DNA from: Schwartzia sp. (in: firmicutes)
Lineage (GTDB): Bacteria > Bacillota > Negativicutes > Selenomonadales > Selenomonadaceae
NCBI GenBank assembly: GCA_017480545.1
Contig: JAFVAI010000113.1
Location: 1 to 54,116 of the forward strand
DNA length: 54,116 nt
Direction of reading: 5' to 3'
Part shown: piece after piece, positions 24,654 to 35,026 of the stretch
Layout of the letters: every line of letters begins with the position of its first letter
How positions within the stretch are numbered: position 1 is the first letter of the stretch
Position numbers and translations under genes: made by a program
Notes under the pieces: model-generated
What the model was told of the DNA's origin: nothing
The model's database searches: none
Seen by the model: only the letters and a program-made list of their open reading frames with translations

Positions 24654-25610
24654 ATGAGCGACGCGGTTTTTCAACACGTCAGCGTCATGCCGAAGGAGAC
24701 CGTCGAAGGGCTCCTGTCCACGACGGCAGGCGTTTACGTAGACTGTACGTTGGGCGGCGCGGGGCATGCGCTCCGCATCGCTTCGCGGCTGTCTCCGGCT
24801 GGGTGGCTCATCGGGATCGACCAGGACGCGGCGGCTGTCGCGGCGGCACAGGCCCGGCTCCGGGACGTGCCCTGTCGGGTGAGCATCGTGCATGACAATT
24901 TCAAGAATCTCGAAGAGATTCTGGGGGAGCTTGGCGCGACTGCCGTGGACGGGGTGCTGTTCGATCTTGGGGTGTCCTCCTATCAGATCGACACGGCGGA
25001 GCGCGGCTTCTCCTATATGCACGACGCGCCGCTCGATATGCGCATGGATGAAAGGCAGAAGCTCACGGCGTACGAGATTGTGAATACGTATTCCGAGGAA
25101 GAGCTGGGCCGCATTTTTCATGAATACGGCGAGGAGCGTTGGGGAAAGCGCATTGCCGCCTTCATTGCAGAAATGCGGAAAGAGACCCCTGTCAGAACGA
25201 CGGCGGAGCTGGTGGACATCGTCTGCCGGGCTATGCCGAAGGCCGTTCGGAGGGCAGCCGCCGGGCATCCGGCGAAGCGCGTGTTTCAGGCGATTCGCAT
25301 TGAAGCGAACGACGAGCTCTCCATCTTGGACGCGTCCATCCGAACGGCGGTCCGTCATTTGCGGCCGGGGGGCCGCGTTGCGGTCCTGACCTTCCATTCG
25401 CTGGAAGACCGGATCGTAAAAAATTCGCTGCGAGATATGGCGCGGGGCTGCGTCTGCCCGCCGGGACTTCCCGTTTGCGTCTGCGGCCACCGGCCGGAAA
25501 TCCGCCTTTTGGGGAAGGCGGGGAAGCCGGGGGCGGATGAGCTCAGGGGAAATCCGCGGGCGAAGAGCGCGAAGCTCCGTCTGGCGGAAAAAATTTCGGG
25601 GGCGGAATAG
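24654..25610 (+). CDS. rsmH: 16S rRNA (cytosine-1402-N4) methyltransferase
   Basis: It methylates C1402 of 16S rRNA using AdoMet. The 318-residue product has VDCTLGGAGHA (AdoMet loop), GVLFDLGVSS and VLTFHSLEDRIVK motifs. ATG 24654 follows the mraZ stop by 2 nt, so translation is probably coupled; starts further upstream would overlap mraZ. The C-terminus NPRAKSAKLRLAEK is typical. Length is normal for the family. Confidence 0.96.
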   Translation: MSDAVFQHVSVMPKETVEGLLSTTAGVYVDCTLGGAGHALRIASRLSPAGWLIGIDQDAAAVAAAQARLRDVPCRVSIVHDNFKNLEEILGELGATAVDGVLFDLGVSSYQIDTAERGFSYMHDAPLDMRMDERQKLTAYEIVNTYSEEELGRIFHEYGEERWGKRIAAFIAEMRKETPVRTTAELVDIVCRAMPKAVRRAAAGHPAKRVFQAIRIEANDELSILDASIRTAVRHLRPGGRVAVLTFHSLEDRIVKNSLRDMARGCVCPPGLPVCVCGHRPEIRLLGKAGKPGADELRGNPRAKSAKLRLAEKISGAE

Positions 25611-25710
25611 GGGACGTCGGCGGCGCCGAGGTTTTGGCGTCGCCGGTGAATTTCGCGGCCCCGCAGGGAACTGTCGTCGACAGATTCGCAGGCAGAAGGG
25701 GGAAAAATTG

Positions 25711-26088
25711 ATGCCGCAGGCAGCAAGACAAGTGTGGTCAGAGGAGACGGAGGAAAGAAGGGTCGTCCGAAAGCTTCCCAAGCGGCGCCCGACGACGGCC
25801 GTGCGCGCGCATGTGGATACGGAGCTGCGGGCCAAGGCGTTCGTCATGTTTTTGATTTTCGCGTTGACGGCGGCGGTGACTCTGATTCGGAGCGAGGAAA
25901 GCGCGATGCGGGGGTATGAGCTGGTGCAGCTGCGCCAGCAGGCGAGGCAGTTGGAACAGGAGAACAGGAACATTGAGCTTTATATCGCGGAAATGAAGGC
26001 ACCGCAACGCATCAAGGATCGGGCGATCAACGAGCTCGGCATGGTAGTGCCGAAAGAATTTTATTTTGCCGCCGAAAGCGACAGATAA
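25711..26088 (+). CDS. ftsL: Cell division protein FtsL
   Basis: A small bitopic divisome protein. The 125-residue product has a basic N-terminal cytoplasmic part (ERRVVRKLPKRRPTT), one membrane span (about residues 46-62), then an extracytoplasmic coiled coil (YELVQLRQQARQLEQENRN) and a C-terminal segment ending in FAAESDR. Start ATG 25711 has GAAGGGGGA upstream. It is weakly conserved, so the name rests on size, topology and position after rsmH. Unusually it is followed by a terminator, and no ftsI/spoVD gene comes next. Confidence 0.85.
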   Translation: MPQAARQVWSEETEERRVVRKLPKRRPTTAVRAHVDTELRAKAFVMFLIFALTAAVTLIRSEESAMRGYELVQLRQQARQLEQENRNIELYIAEMKAPQRIKDRAINELGMVVPKEFYFAAESDR

Positions 26089-26097
26089 GGGAGATAT

Positions 26098-26124
26098 AAA
26101 GCGCTGCCGGGGCAGCGCTTTTTC
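26098..26124 (+). terminator. Strong terminator inside the dcw cluster
   Basis: AAAGCGCTGCC (26098-26108) pairs with GGCAGCGCTTT (26111-26121), followed by T residues. It divides mraZ-rsmH-ftsL from murE onwards. Confidence 0.9.
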
Positions 26125-26149
26125 TTTGCATAAGGAGCAAAACTACGTT

Positions 26150-26181
26150 CTCTATAAAAATTTTATGATACGCCGTATAAT
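26150..26181 (+). promoter_or_regulatory. Likely murE operon promoter
   Basis: A perfect TATAAT at 26176-26181 lies in the AT-rich gap after the terminator, 41 nt before the murE start. The -35 region is poor (TATAAA near 26153), so strength is uncertain. Confidence 0.5.
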
Positions 26182-26222
26182 ACAGTTTTATAGTACAAAT
26201 TTTGTTTTTGGGAGGAAACGGC

Positions 26223-27710
26223 ATGAGAAAGAAGCTTGCAAAGCTGGCGGCGCTGGTAAAGGGCGCGAGGGTGATCGGCGACGCGAATACGTTCGTCACC
26301 GATATTGTGCAGGACTCGCGGCTGGCGTCGAAGGGCGCGCTGTTCGTCTGCGTGGCGGGTGAGCACGTGGACGGGCACAAGTTTATCCCCGATGTTCGTT
26401 TGAAGGGCGCGGCCGCGATTTTGACGGAGCGGGACATCGAGCCGCCGAGCGGCCTGGCCGTGCTGAAGGTGCCGAATCTCGACGAAGCATTGCAAATGAT
26501 CGTGCCGTTCTTCTTTGATCTGCCATCCCAACGGCTCCGCATGATCGGCATCACGGGGACGAACGGCAAGACGACGACGAGCTTTCTGCTGCGTTCGATC
26601 CTGCGCCGTGCGGGGCACAAGGTCGGCCTGATCGGTACCATCCAGACGATGATTGAGGAAAAGCGTCTGCCGAGCCAGAATACGACGCCGAACATCGTCG
26701 ACCTCCAACGCCTGTTGGCGCAAATGGTCGAGGAGGGCATCGAATACGTGGTGATGGAGGTTTCGTCCCACGCGCTGGCGCAGAACCGCGTGGCGGGCTG
26801 CGAGTTCGATACGGCGGTGTTCACGAATTTCACCCAGGACCATCTCGATTACCACAAGACGATGGAAAACTATCTCGAAGCGAAGGCGAAGCTGTTTGAC
26901 AGTCTCGGCGGGCCGGGCATCAAGCCGGACAAGACGGCGGTGGTGAATCTTGACGACGAGCAGGCGGGCTATATTCTCGAACGTTCCGCCTGCAATCATA
27001 TCACTTACGGGTTGGGCGACGAGTCGGCGGATATTCGCGCGGTGGACATCGGGCTTGGGCCGTTGGGCTCGACCTTCACGATTCAGGGCGCCTTTGGTCG
27101 GCTCCCGGTCCGGACGAAAATCGCCGGGCTCTTCAATATTTATAATGTGCTTTCGGCGACGTGCGCGGCGGCGGCGGAAAAGGTGCCGTATGAAACGATC
27201 GGCGAGGCCGTTTCGGAGTTCCGGGGCGTCCCGGGGCGTTTCGAGGCTGTGGACGCGGGCCAGCTTTTCCATGTGGTGGTCGACTATGCGCACACACCGG
27301 ACGGGCTTTCCAATATTTTGCACACGGCCCGGGACATCACCGAAAACCGCATCATCACGGTGTTCGGCTGCGGCGGCGACCGCGACCGTTCGAAGCGCCC
27401 GATCATGGGCCGCATCGCGGCGCAGCTTTCCGATATCGTAATCACGACCTCGGACAATCCGCGCACGGAGGATCCCGAGGCGATTCTCGCCGAGATCGAA
27501 GCCGGCGTCGCGGAAACAATCGGCATGAAAACACATGAAAAGGTCACGGATCGCCGCGAGGCGATTTATCTGGCAATTTCCCTCGCGCAGGCGGGCGATA
27601 CGGTCGTCATCGCCGGCAAGGGGCACGAGGATTACCAGATTATCGGCACGGAGAAAATTCATTTCGATGACCGAGAGGTGGCCCGTGAGGCGCTGGGAGG
27701 GCACAACTGA
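26223..27710 (+). CDS. murE: UDP-MurNAc-tripeptide synthetase (meso-DAP adding)
   Basis: It adds the third residue to UDP-MurNAc-L-Ala-D-Glu in the cytoplasm. The 495-residue product has ATP loop GTNGKTTT (from Gly112), the Mur central domain ([20 protein letters not shown]) and the C-terminal DNPR motif (Asp411-Arg414), which marks meso-diaminopimelate specificity. ATG 26223 has GGGAGG at 26211-26216. It overlaps murF by one base. Confidence 0.96.
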   Translation: MRKKLAKLAALVKGARVIGDANTFVTDIVQDSRLASKGALFVCVAGEHVDGHKFIPDVRLKGAAAILTERDIEPPSGLAVLKVPNLDEALQMIVPFFFDLPSQRLRMIGITGTNGKTTTSFLLRSILRRAGHKVGLIGTIQTMIEEKRLPSQNTTPNIVDLQRLLAQMVEEGIEYVVMEVSSHALAQNRVAGCEFDTAVFTNFTQDHLDYHKTMENYLEAKAKLFDSLGGPGIKPDKTAVVNLDDEQAGYILERSACNHITYGLGDESADIRAVDIGLGPLGSTFTIQGAFGRLPVRTKIAGLFNIYNVLSATCAAAAEKVPYETIGEAVSEFRGVPGRFEAVDAGQLFHVVVDYAHTPDGLSNILHTARDITENRIITVFGCGGDRDRSKRPIMGRIAAQLSDIVITTSDNPRTEDPEAILAEIEAGVAETIGMKTHEKVTDRREAIYLAISLAQAGDTVVIAGKGHEDYQIIGTEKIHFDDREVAREALGGHN

Positions 27711-29083
27711 TGCCGCGGTTTGCGTTGGGGGAAATTCAAAAGGCGACGGGGGCCACCGTCTCGGGCGGGGCCGGTACGGTTTTTGGCGATGTGACGACGG
27801 ACACGCGCACGATTGAAAAAGGGGCGCTTTTCGTCGCGCTCAAGGGCGAGCGGTTCAACGGCGAGGACTTTTTGCGGCAAGCGTGCGAGGCCGGCGCGGC
27901 GGGCGTTCTCGTCTCCGACGGTTGCCCGGCGGAAAAGGCGGCGGGGCTTCCGGTTCCCGTGCTGCGCGTACCGGACACGCTGAAAGCTTATCAGGACATC
28001 GCCCACGCGCACAGGGCGCGCTTTGCGCTGCCCGTCGTCGCGATCACCGGATCGAACGGCAAGACGACGACGAAGGACTTGACGGCGTCGGTGCTTGGCG
28101 CGAACTTTCCGACGCTCCGCACCGAGGCGAATTTCAACAACGAGATCGGCCTGCCGAAAACCCTGCTCGGCCTTCGGAGCGAGCATCGCGCGGCGGTGGT
28201 GGAAATCGGCATGCGCGGCCTTGGGCAGATTGCGGCGATGGCGCCGATGGCCGCGCCGACCGTCGGCGTAGTGACCAACGTCGGCGAGACGCATATTGAG
28301 TTGCTGGGTTCTTTGGACAATATCGCGAAGGCCAAGGCGGAAATGGTCGAGGCAATCCCGGCGGGCGGCACGGTGGTCCTGAACGCGGGCGATCCGCGCG
28401 TCTCGGCAATGCGCGAAAAGGCCGCAGCTGGTGTCGCCGTGGCGACCTTCGGCGAAAGCCGGGGCGCGGACGTGCGCGGCACGGAAATAGAGCCGGACGG
28501 TATGGGGACACGATTCACCGCAGTCTTTCCCGACGGAGCGCGGCAGACGTATCGCCTGCCGCTTCCGGGGCGGCACAATGTTTCCAACGCTTTGGCGGCC
28601 CTCGCTGTCGGCCGCGCGCTGGGGCTTTCCCCGGAGGCGATGGCGGCAGGGCTGGAAGCGCCCGCGATGTCGGGCGCGCGTTTCGCCTGCGAGAAACGCG
28701 GGGATATTACGATTATCAACGACGCCTATAACGCGAGTCCGCTTTCCATGAGCGCGGCGATCCGCACGATGAAGGAAATCGCGGCCGGGCGTCGGGTCGC
28801 GGTGCTCGGCGATATGCTGGAGCTCGGCGATTTCGCGAAAGAAGCCCATCGACGCGTCGGCGGGGAACTGGCGGCGTCGGGCGCGGCGGCGCTGGTGACG
28901 CGCGGCCCGCTGGGCGAGGAGATCGCCGCCGGAGCGGAGGCGGCGGGCATGGCCGAAGTGTACCGTTGCGCGTCCCATGAAGAAGCGGCGGCAACGCTGA
29001 AAAAAATCCTGCGTCCCGGCGATACGGTGCTTTTCAAAGGATCCCACGGGATGCACATGGAACAAATCATTGATCTGTTGTAA
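27710..29083 (+). CDS. murF: UDP-MurNAc-tripeptide--D-Ala-D-Ala ligase
   Basis: It adds the D-Ala-D-Ala dipeptide to complete the pentapeptide. The 457-residue product has [10 protein letters not shown] (from Gly114), the NFNNEIGLP motif typical of MurF, and [13 protein letters not shown] near residue 340. ATG 27710 overlaps the murE stop (TGATG). mraY follows 14 nt later. Confidence 0.96.
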   Translation: MPRFALGEIQKATGATVSGGAGTVFGDVTTDTRTIEKGALFVALKGERFNGEDFLRQACEAGAAGVLVSDGCPAEKAAGLPVPVLRVPDTLKAYQDIAHAHRARFALPVVAITGSNGKTTTKDLTASVLGANFPTLRTEANFNNEIGLPKTLLGLRSEHRAAVVEIGMRGLGQIAAMAPMAAPTVGVVTNVGETHIELLGSLDNIAKAKAEMVEAIPAGGTVVLNAGDPRVSAMREKAAAGVAVATFGESRGADVRGTEIEPDGMGTRFTAVFPDGARQTYRLPLPGRHNVSNALAALAVGRALGLSPEAMAAGLEAPAMSGARFACEKRGDITIINDAYNASPLSMSAAIRTMKEIAAGRRVAVLGDMLELGDFAKEAHRRVGGELAASGAAALVTRGPLGEEIAAGAEAAGMAEVYRCASHEEAAATLKKILRPGDTVLFKGSHGMHMEQIIDLL

Positions 29084-29097
29084 AGCGGGGGATTTCT

Positions 29098-30054
29098 ATG
29101 GAAATTTCTGTCGCGTTGAAGGCGGCGATCGTTTCCGCGTTGGTGGTTCTCGTTTCGGGCCCGTTCGTGATTCCCGAGCTGCGAAAGCTGAAATTCGGGC
29201 AGAGCATCCGGGACGAGGGACCGAAAAGTCATCAGGCGAAAAGCGGGACACCGACCATGGGCGGCGTGATGATTCTCGCCGCGCTGACGGTGGGAACGCT
29301 TTGCGCGACGGGGCCGGAGCCTTCTGTGCTGCTGGCTTTGTTCGTGACGCTGGGACATGGCGCAATCGGCTTTGTCGATGATTATATCTCGGTGGTGAAA
29401 AAGCGGAATCTCGGCCTGCGTCCCCGACAAAAGCTGGCGGCGCAGATCGGCATGGCGGCGATTGTGGCGATTGTCGGTTCGCGCTTTTTCGACGTGACGA
29501 CGAGCTGTTGGATTCCTTTTGCCAACGTGGTCGTGGACTTTGGCGTGTTCTATTATCCGCTCCTCTTTTTCGCAATGGTCGGCGCTTCGAACGCGGTGAA
29601 TCTCACGGATGGCTTGGACGGTCTGGCGACAGGAACCGTGGCCGTCGCCGCGATTTGCTATGCGGTCGTCTGCGTTTCGTTCGGGAAGGCGGCTCTCGCC
29701 GCCTTCTGCATTGCCGTGGCTTCTGCCTGTCTCGCGTTTTTGCGTTTCAACGCGCACCCCGCGAAGGTGTTCATGGGCGATACGGGTTCCCTGGCCCTCG
29801 GCGGCGCGTTGGCCGCGGTGGCGATCCTGACGAAGACGGAATTTTTGCTTGGGATTCTCGGCGGCGTCTTCGTCATCGAGACGCTGTCCGTCATCATTCA
29901 GGTTATTTCGTTCCAGACGACGGGCAAGCGGGTATTTCTGATGAGTCCTATTCATCACCATTTCGAGCTTTTGGGCTGGCCGGAGACGAAGGTCGTCCGC
30001 ACGTTCTGGGCGGCGGGCGTGGGATTCGGCCTGTTGGCATTGTTACTAATATAA
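29098..30054 (+). CDS. mraY: Phospho-MurNAc-pentapeptide transferase
   Basis: An integral membrane enzyme that moves phospho-MurNAc-pentapeptide onto undecaprenyl phosphate, giving lipid I. The 318-residue product has about ten hydrophobic segments and the family motifs [35 protein letters not shown] and [12 protein letters not shown] 29098 follows GGGGGAT. Standard length and position. Confidence 0.96.
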   Translation: MEISVALKAAIVSALVVLVSGPFVIPELRKLKFGQSIRDEGPKSHQAKSGTPTMGGVMILAALTVGTLCATGPEPSVLLALFVTLGHGAIGFVDDYISVVKKRNLGLRPRQKLAAQIGMAAIVAIVGSRFFDVTTSCWIPFANVVVDFGVFYYPLLFFAMVGASNAVNLTDGLDGLATGTVAVAAICYAVVCVSFGKAALAAFCIAVASACLAFLRFNAHPAKVFMGDTGSLALGGALAAVAILTKTEFLLGILGGVFVIETLSVIIQVISFQTTGKRVFLMSPIHHHFELLGWPETKVVRTFWAAGVGFGLLALLLI

Positions 30055-30070
30055 ATAGGAAGTGTTGATT

Positions 30071-31444
30071 GTGGACTTGGCGAATCAAAACGTGCTGGTG
30101 GTCGGGCTCGGCATCAGCGGTATGGCGGCGGCGCGTCTGGCAAAGCGCTTCGGCGCGGAGGTCGTCGTCAGCGACGCGAAGGAAGCGGACAAACTCGGTG
30201 ACGAGCCGAAAACGCTCCGAAGCGAAGGAATCCGCGTCGTATGCGGCCCGCAGGAGCTTTCCCTCCTCGACGGCGTCGACCATATTATCGTGTCCCCCGC
30301 TGTGCCGGTGCGCATCCCGCTCCTGCAGGAGGCGTATAGACGCGGCATGGACGTGGAGAGCGAGGTGGAGTTCGCGTATCATATCGCGAAGTCCCCGATT
30401 CTCGCCATTACCGGGACGAACGGGAAGACGACCACGACGACGCTCGTGGGGAAATTGATGGAAACGGCTTTTCCCGTCGTCGGCGTCGGCGGCAATATCG
30501 GCGTACCGCTTTCGGAAGAGTGCCTGCGCGTCGGCGGGGGCGGCTGCGTCGTCGCCGAGATTTCCAGCTACCAGATGGAAGCGACCGACGATTTTGTCCC
30601 CCATGTGGCGGCGGTGTTGAACGTGACGCCCGACCATGTGGTGCGCCACGGCACTCTCGAAGTCTATCAGCAGATGAAGGAGAAATTGTTCGCGCAGCAA
30701 ACGGAAAAAGATTTCCTCGTGCTGAACTATGACGACCAGAAGACCCGGGACATGGCAAAGCGCGCGCCGGGAACCGTCTGCTTTTTCAGCCGGTCGGAGC
30801 TTTTGGGCGAGGGCGCGTTCGTCAAGAACGGGACGCTGACGATGCGCTGGGACGGAAAAGAGATTCCGGTCCTGCCGGTGGACGACCTCCAGATTCGCGG
30901 CGGGCACAACGTGGAGAATGCGTTGGCGGCGATGGCGATGGCCTATCTCGCGGGGGCGGAGCCGAACAAAATCGCGGCGGTGCTGCGCGCGTTCACGGGG
31001 GTGGAGCATAGGATCGAGGCGGTGCTTTCCTGCGATGGCGTTTCTTATTGGAACGACTCGAAAGCCACGAATACGGACTCGGCGATCAAGGCGTTGGAAA
31101 GCTTCACGGAACCCATCGTGCTTCTGGCGGGTGGCGACGACAAAATGACCGACTTGACGGAATTCATGCGCCTCGTCAAAGACAAATGCCGCGCGTTAGT
31201 GCTTGGCGGCAATGCGGCGGCCCGGTTCAAGGAAGCAGCTGTCGCTGCGGACTTTCCGCGGGACAAAATCTTTGAAGCGGGGTATTCCATGGAAAAGGGC
31301 GTGGAACTGGCGCGGGCAGCGGCGCAGCCGGGCGACGCGGTGCTGCTTTCCCCGGCCTGCGCCAGCTTCGATATGTATTCGGGCTTTGAGGAGCGCGGGC
31401 GCAATTTCAAGGACATTGTGCGCCGCATGGCGGGAAACAAGTAA
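30071..31444 (+). CDS. murD: UDP-MurNAc-L-alanine--D-glutamate ligase
   Basis: It adds D-glutamate to UDP-MurNAc-L-Ala. The 457-residue product (from GTG 30071) has an N-terminal Rossmann fold [26 protein letters not shown] (from about residue 115) and the C-terminal FEERGRNFKDIV motif. GTG 30062 is an alternative start three codons upstream; GTG 30071 is better spaced from AGGAA at 30057. In most Firmicutes ftsW/spoVE follows; here murG begins 12 nt after the stop. Confidence 0.94.
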   Translation: MDLANQNVLVVGLGISGMAAARLAKRFGAEVVVSDAKEADKLGDEPKTLRSEGIRVVCGPQELSLLDGVDHIIVSPAVPVRIPLLQEAYRRGMDVESEVEFAYHIAKSPILAITGTNGKTTTTTLVGKLMETAFPVVGVGGNIGVPLSEECLRVGGGGCVVAEISSYQMEATDDFVPHVAAVLNVTPDHVVRHGTLEVYQQMKEKLFAQQTEKDFLVLNYDDQKTRDMAKRAPGTVCFFSRSELLGEGAFVKNGTLTMRWDGKEIPVLPVDDLQIRGGHNVENALAAMAMAYLAGAEPNKIAAVLRAFTGVEHRIEAVLSCDGVSYWNDSKATNTDSAIKALESFTEPIVLLAGGDDKMTDLTEFMRLVKDKCRALVLGGNAAARFKEAAVAADFPRDKIFEAGYSMEKGVELARAAAQPGDAVLLSPACASFDMYSGFEERGRNFKDIVRRMAGNK

Positions 31445-31456
31445 GGGGCGTTTTTC

Positions 31457-32602
31457 GTGCGGATCATCGTTTCCGGCGGCGGCACCGGCGGGCATATCTA
31501 CCCCGCCCTGACCATCGTGCGGGCTATTCAAAAGCAAATACCGGACGCGGAGTTCCTTTACGTCGGCACGAAAGACGGCTTGGAGGCGGACCTCGTGCCG
31601 AAGGAGGGAATCCCCTTTGAGACGGTCAACATCCAGGGCTTCAAGCGGAGCCTGACACCGGAAAATCTCCTGCGCGGTGCGCGGGCTTTTGGCGGTGTGA
31701 TGAAAGCGATGGGCATCGTGCGCCGATTCCGGCCGGATGTCGCCGTCGGCACGGGAGGGTACGTCTGCGGCCCCATCCTGCTGGCGTCGAGCCTCGCGGG
31801 AATCCCCACGCTGATCCAGGAGCAAAATGTGATGCCGGGGGTCACGAACCGTTTCCTTTCGCGTTTTGTTTCCTGCGTCGCGATGGGGACGAAAGAAGCG
31901 GCGGAACATTTTCCCAAAGGGAAACGAATTTTCACCGGGAATCCCGTCCGCGAGGAAGTCCTGCGGGCGCGGCGCGAGGCAGGGCAGGAGAGTTTCGGCC
32001 TCGACCCGGCGGCGAAAACGGTGCTGGTGTCGGGCGGCAGCCGCGGGGCGCGCAGCATCAACCGTGCGATGGTCGGTGTGCTGGCGCATTACGCGGGAAA
32101 GCCGGGGGTGCAAATCTTGCATGTGACGGGCAAGGCCGGTTACGACGACACAATAGCGCGATTGCAGAAGGCAGGCGTTGATTTGTCCGGCGCGGGCAAT
32201 CTCTCCGTGCGGCCGTACCTTTACGATATGCCGCAGGCGCTCGCCTGCGCCGATGTGGCGGTATTCCGGGCGGGCGCCATCGGCATCGCGGAGCTGACGG
32301 CCCGCGGGGTGCCGTCGGTGTTGGTGCCGTACCCGTATGCGGCGGCGAACCATCAGGAAATGAACGCCCGCGCCGTGGCCTCGAAAGGCGCGGCCCGCAT
32401 GATCCTCGACAAAGAACTGACGGCGGAGCGGCTGCTTTCGGTGTTGGCGGAGCTTTTGAGCGAGGACGCAAAATTGAAACGCATGGCGCAGGCGGCGAAA
32501 CGGCTGGGGCGCCCCAAGGCGGCGGACAAGATCGCGAGCCGGGTCATTCGGCTGGCGAAAGGAACTCATGAACTCGTGACTGTCGGAGAACGTCGCTCTT
32601 AA
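31457..32602 (+). CDS. murG: Lipid II synthase MurG (GlcNAc transferase)
   Basis: It adds GlcNAc to lipid I on the inner face of the membrane. The 381-residue product has SGGGTGGHIYPAL at the N-terminus, GGYVCGPILLAS, LIQEQNVMPGVTNR and FTGNPVREEV, then SGGSRGARSIN and the acceptor/donor site RAGAIGIAEL with NHQEMNA. GTG 31457 is the start. The final codons fall in a 20-bp tandem duplication, so the C-terminal residues VGERRS may be recent. Confidence 0.95.
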   Translation: MRIIVSGGGTGGHIYPALTIVRAIQKQIPDAEFLYVGTKDGLEADLVPKEGIPFETVNIQGFKRSLTPENLLRGARAFGGVMKAMGIVRRFRPDVAVGTGGYVCGPILLASSLAGIPTLIQEQNVMPGVTNRFLSRFVSCVAMGTKEAAEHFPKGKRIFTGNPVREEVLRARREAGQESFGLDPAAKTVLVSGGSRGARSINRAMVGVLAHYAGKPGVQILHVTGKAGYDDTIARLQKAGVDLSGAGNLSVRPYLYDMPQALACADVAVFRAGAIGIAELTARGVPSVLVPYPYAAANHQEMNARAVASKGAARMILDKELTAERLLSVLAELLSEDAKLKRMAQAAKRLGRPKAADKIASRVIRLAKGTHELVTVGERRS

Positions 32603-32622
32603 TCGGAGAACGTCAATCTTGC
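32583..32622 (+). repeat. 20-bp tandem duplication at murG 3' end
   Basis: TCGGAGAACGTCGCTCTTAA at 32583-32602 is followed by TCGGAGAACGTCAATCTTGC at 32603-32622 (16 of 20 identical). The murG stop lies at the end of the first copy. Confidence 0.75.
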
Positions 32623-32638
32623 AAGGGAGGAAGCGTCG

Positions 32639-34033
32639 ATGCTTCAGGGAATCCGGAAAATACATTTTATCGGCGTCGGGTGCGCGGGCATGAGCGCGCT
32701 GGCGCGAATCCTGCTGGACAAAGGATATGAGGTCTCCGGCTCCGACCGGAAGATGTCCGCCGTCGCGGAGCAGCTCGCGGCGCGCGGCGCGAAAATTTTC
32801 GAGGGGCATGATGCGGCGAACGTGAAGGGCATGGACGCGGTCGTCGTATCGACGGCGATTCCCGAGGACAACGTGGAGGTCGTGGCGGCAAAAGCGCAGG
32901 GCCTTCGCCGTCTGCATCGGTCGGATGTCAACGCGGCGCTTTTGAACGCGGCGAAGGGGATTGCCGTCGCGGGCGCCCACGGCAAGACCACGACGACTTC
33001 GATGATCGGCTTGATTCTCGAACACGGGGGTGTCGACCCGACCATCATCATCGGCGGGCAGGTCGATTATCTGGCGGACGGCAACGCGAGGCTCGGGCGC
33101 GGCGAATATCTGGTGTCGGAGGCGGACGAGAGCGACGGCTCGTTCCTGAAGCTGCTTCCCCGTATCGCGGTGGTCACGAACGTCGAGAACGACCACATGG
33201 ACCACTACGGTACGATGGAGAATATCAAAAAGGCGTTTCGGCAGTTCCTTGAAAATACGGATGAAAAAACGGGAACCTGCGTCCTTTGCGCGGACAACGA
33301 AAATCTGCGGGAAATCTCGAAGGGGCTTTCGCGCCGCGTCGTCCTTTACGGCACAGCGGAAGATGCCGAGTACCGGGCGGTCAATATTGCGCCGGACGGG
33401 GCGGGCGTGGCCTTCGATGTGGAGCGGGGCGGCAAGCAACTCGTCCGCGTCCGTCTGAACATACCTGGCCACCATAACGTACTGAACGCGCTGGGCTCCG
33501 TTGTGACGGGAATCCTTTGCGGGGTTTCGCCGGAAAAGGCGGCGGAGGCGTTGGCGCTGTTCCACGGCGCGAAGCGGCGCTTCGAGACGAAAGGCCGCGC
33601 GTCCGGCGTCTGGATCGTGGACGACTATGCGCACCATCCGACGGAGATTGAGGCGACGCTGAAGGCGGCGCGGCAGACGAAGCCGAAGCGGCTGATTTGC
33701 GCGTTCCAGCCCCATCGCTATTCCCGTACGCAGCTCCTGCAAAAGGAATTCGGCGGTGCGTTCGCGGATGCGGATCTTTTGATTTTGACGGATATTTATT
33801 CGGCGGGGGAAGCGCCCATTGCGGGCGTCAGCGGCGAGACCATCCTTTCCGCCGTCGAAAAGACAACGGGGCAGCCGGTAAAATATATCGCGGCGCGGAC
33901 GGACATCGCGGATTATCTCGCGACTGCCGTCCGGGACGGCGACCTCGTGATAACAATGGGCGCCGGCGATATTTGTCGGACCGGGGAAGAATTGCTGGAG
34001 CGGTTGCGTGGCCGTGCGGAGGAAAAGGAATAG
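32639..34033 (+). CDS. murC: UDP-MurNAc--L-alanine ligase
   Basis: It starts the stem peptide by adding L-Ala to UDP-MurNAc. The 464-residue product has HFIGVGCAGMSALARIL, GAHGKTTTTS (from Gly112), FNPDHLDHY-like NVENDHMDHYG, and DDYAHHPTEI with AFQPHRYSRT. ATG 32639 has GGGAGGAAG upstream. ddl starts immediately after the stop. murB, which often follows murC in Negativicutes, is not here. Confidence 0.95.
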   Translation: MLQGIRKIHFIGVGCAGMSALARILLDKGYEVSGSDRKMSAVAEQLAARGAKIFEGHDAANVKGMDAVVVSTAIPEDNVEVVAAKAQGLRRLHRSDVNAALLNAAKGIAVAGAHGKTTTTSMIGLILEHGGVDPTIIIGGQVDYLADGNARLGRGEYLVSEADESDGSFLKLLPRIAVVTNVENDHMDHYGTMENIKKAFRQFLENTDEKTGTCVLCADNENLREISKGLSRRVVLYGTAEDAEYRAVNIAPDGAGVAFDVERGGKQLVRVRLNIPGHHNVLNALGSVVTGILCGVSPEKAAEALALFHGAKRRFETKGRASGVWIVDDYAHHPTEIEATLKAARQTKPKRLICAFQPHRYSRTQLLQKEFGGAFADADLLILTDIYSAGEAPIAGVSGETILSAVEKTTGQPVKYIAARTDIADYLATAVRDGDLVITMGAGDICRTGEELLERLRGRAEEKE

Positions 34034-34966
34034 ATGGGCACAAAGAAAATCGTTGTCGTCATGGGCGGGCCGTCTTCGGAGGCGGCCGTCTCGCGACGGA
34101 GCGGGGCCGCGATTCTGGCGGCGCTTCGCGAAAAAAATTATGAGGCGGAAGGGCTGGAGTTCGTGCCAAAAACTTTTTCCGTGGATATCCAGCGTCTCTC
34201 GCCCGATATCGTATTCAACGCGATGCACGGGGCGTACGGCGAGGATGGGCGTGTGCAGGCGACGCTGGATCTGATGGGGGTGCCCTGCACGGGTTCCGGC
34301 GTTTTGGCCTCGGCCATGACCATGGACAAGGCGGCGGCCAAGCGGGTCATGCTGGGGGCGGGCATCTCCACGCCAAAAGCGATCTCCTGCCGTGTTTCGG
34401 AACGGGCCGGCCTTCGGGCGCGCATTCTTCGGGAGATGTCTGTGCCCCTAGTGGTCAAGGCGACGACGCAAGGCTCCAGCATCGGCGTCGTCGTCGTCAA
34501 GGACGCGGCGGAGCTTCCCGACGCGTTGGAGGAAGCGTTTTCCTATGGCGACGAAGCGTTGGTCGAGGAATTCATTGACGGGCCGGAGCTGACGGCGGCG
34601 GTCTGGGGAACGCCGGAAACGTGCGACGCGCTGCCTGTCATCGAGATTACCACGGAATCCGGGCGCTACGATTACGAAAGCAAGTACACGGTCGGCGCGT
34701 CCCACCATATCATTCCCGCGCGCATCAGCGCGGAGGCGATGGCGCGGACGCGGGAAACGGCGGAGCAAACATTCCGCGTCTTCGGCTGCCGGGGCGTCGC
34801 CCGCGTCGACATGATGCTCTCGACGGAGGGTGTGCCTTACGTCATAGACATCAACACGGTGCCGGGCATGACGGAAACCTCATTGGTGCCGGACGCGGCA
34901 AGGGCGGCGGGCATCAGCTTCGCCGACTTTTGCGAACGGTTGGTGGAAATGGCGGCGGCAGAGTGA
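34034..34966 (+). CDS. ddl: D-alanine--D-alanine ligase
   Basis: It makes the D-Ala-D-Ala substrate for MurF. The 310-residue product is an ATP-grasp enzyme: VVMGGPSSEAAVS, FNAMHGAYGEDG, VVKATTQGSSIGV, the loop YDYESKYTVG whose Tyr fits D-Ala (not D-lactate) specificity, and DINTVPGMTETSLVP. ATG 34034 directly follows the murC stop. Family length is normal. Confidence 0.95.
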   Translation: MGTKKIVVVMGGPSSEAAVSRRSGAAILAALREKNYEAEGLEFVPKTFSVDIQRLSPDIVFNAMHGAYGEDGRVQATLDLMGVPCTGSGVLASAMTMDKAAAKRVMLGAGISTPKAISCRVSERAGLRARILREMSVPLVVKATTQGSSIGVVVVKDAAELPDALEEAFSYGDEALVEEFIDGPELTAAVWGTPETCDALPVIEITTESGRYDYESKYTVGASHHIIPARISAEAMARTRETAEQTFRVFGCRGVARVDMMLSTEGVPYVIDINTVPGMTETSLVPDAARAAGISFADFCERLVEMAAAE

Positions 34967-35026
34967 CGCGTTGCAGGGCATCATCTTCCGGTTTCCCGTA
35001 GAACTTGTACAAAGGAGGTGACGGCG

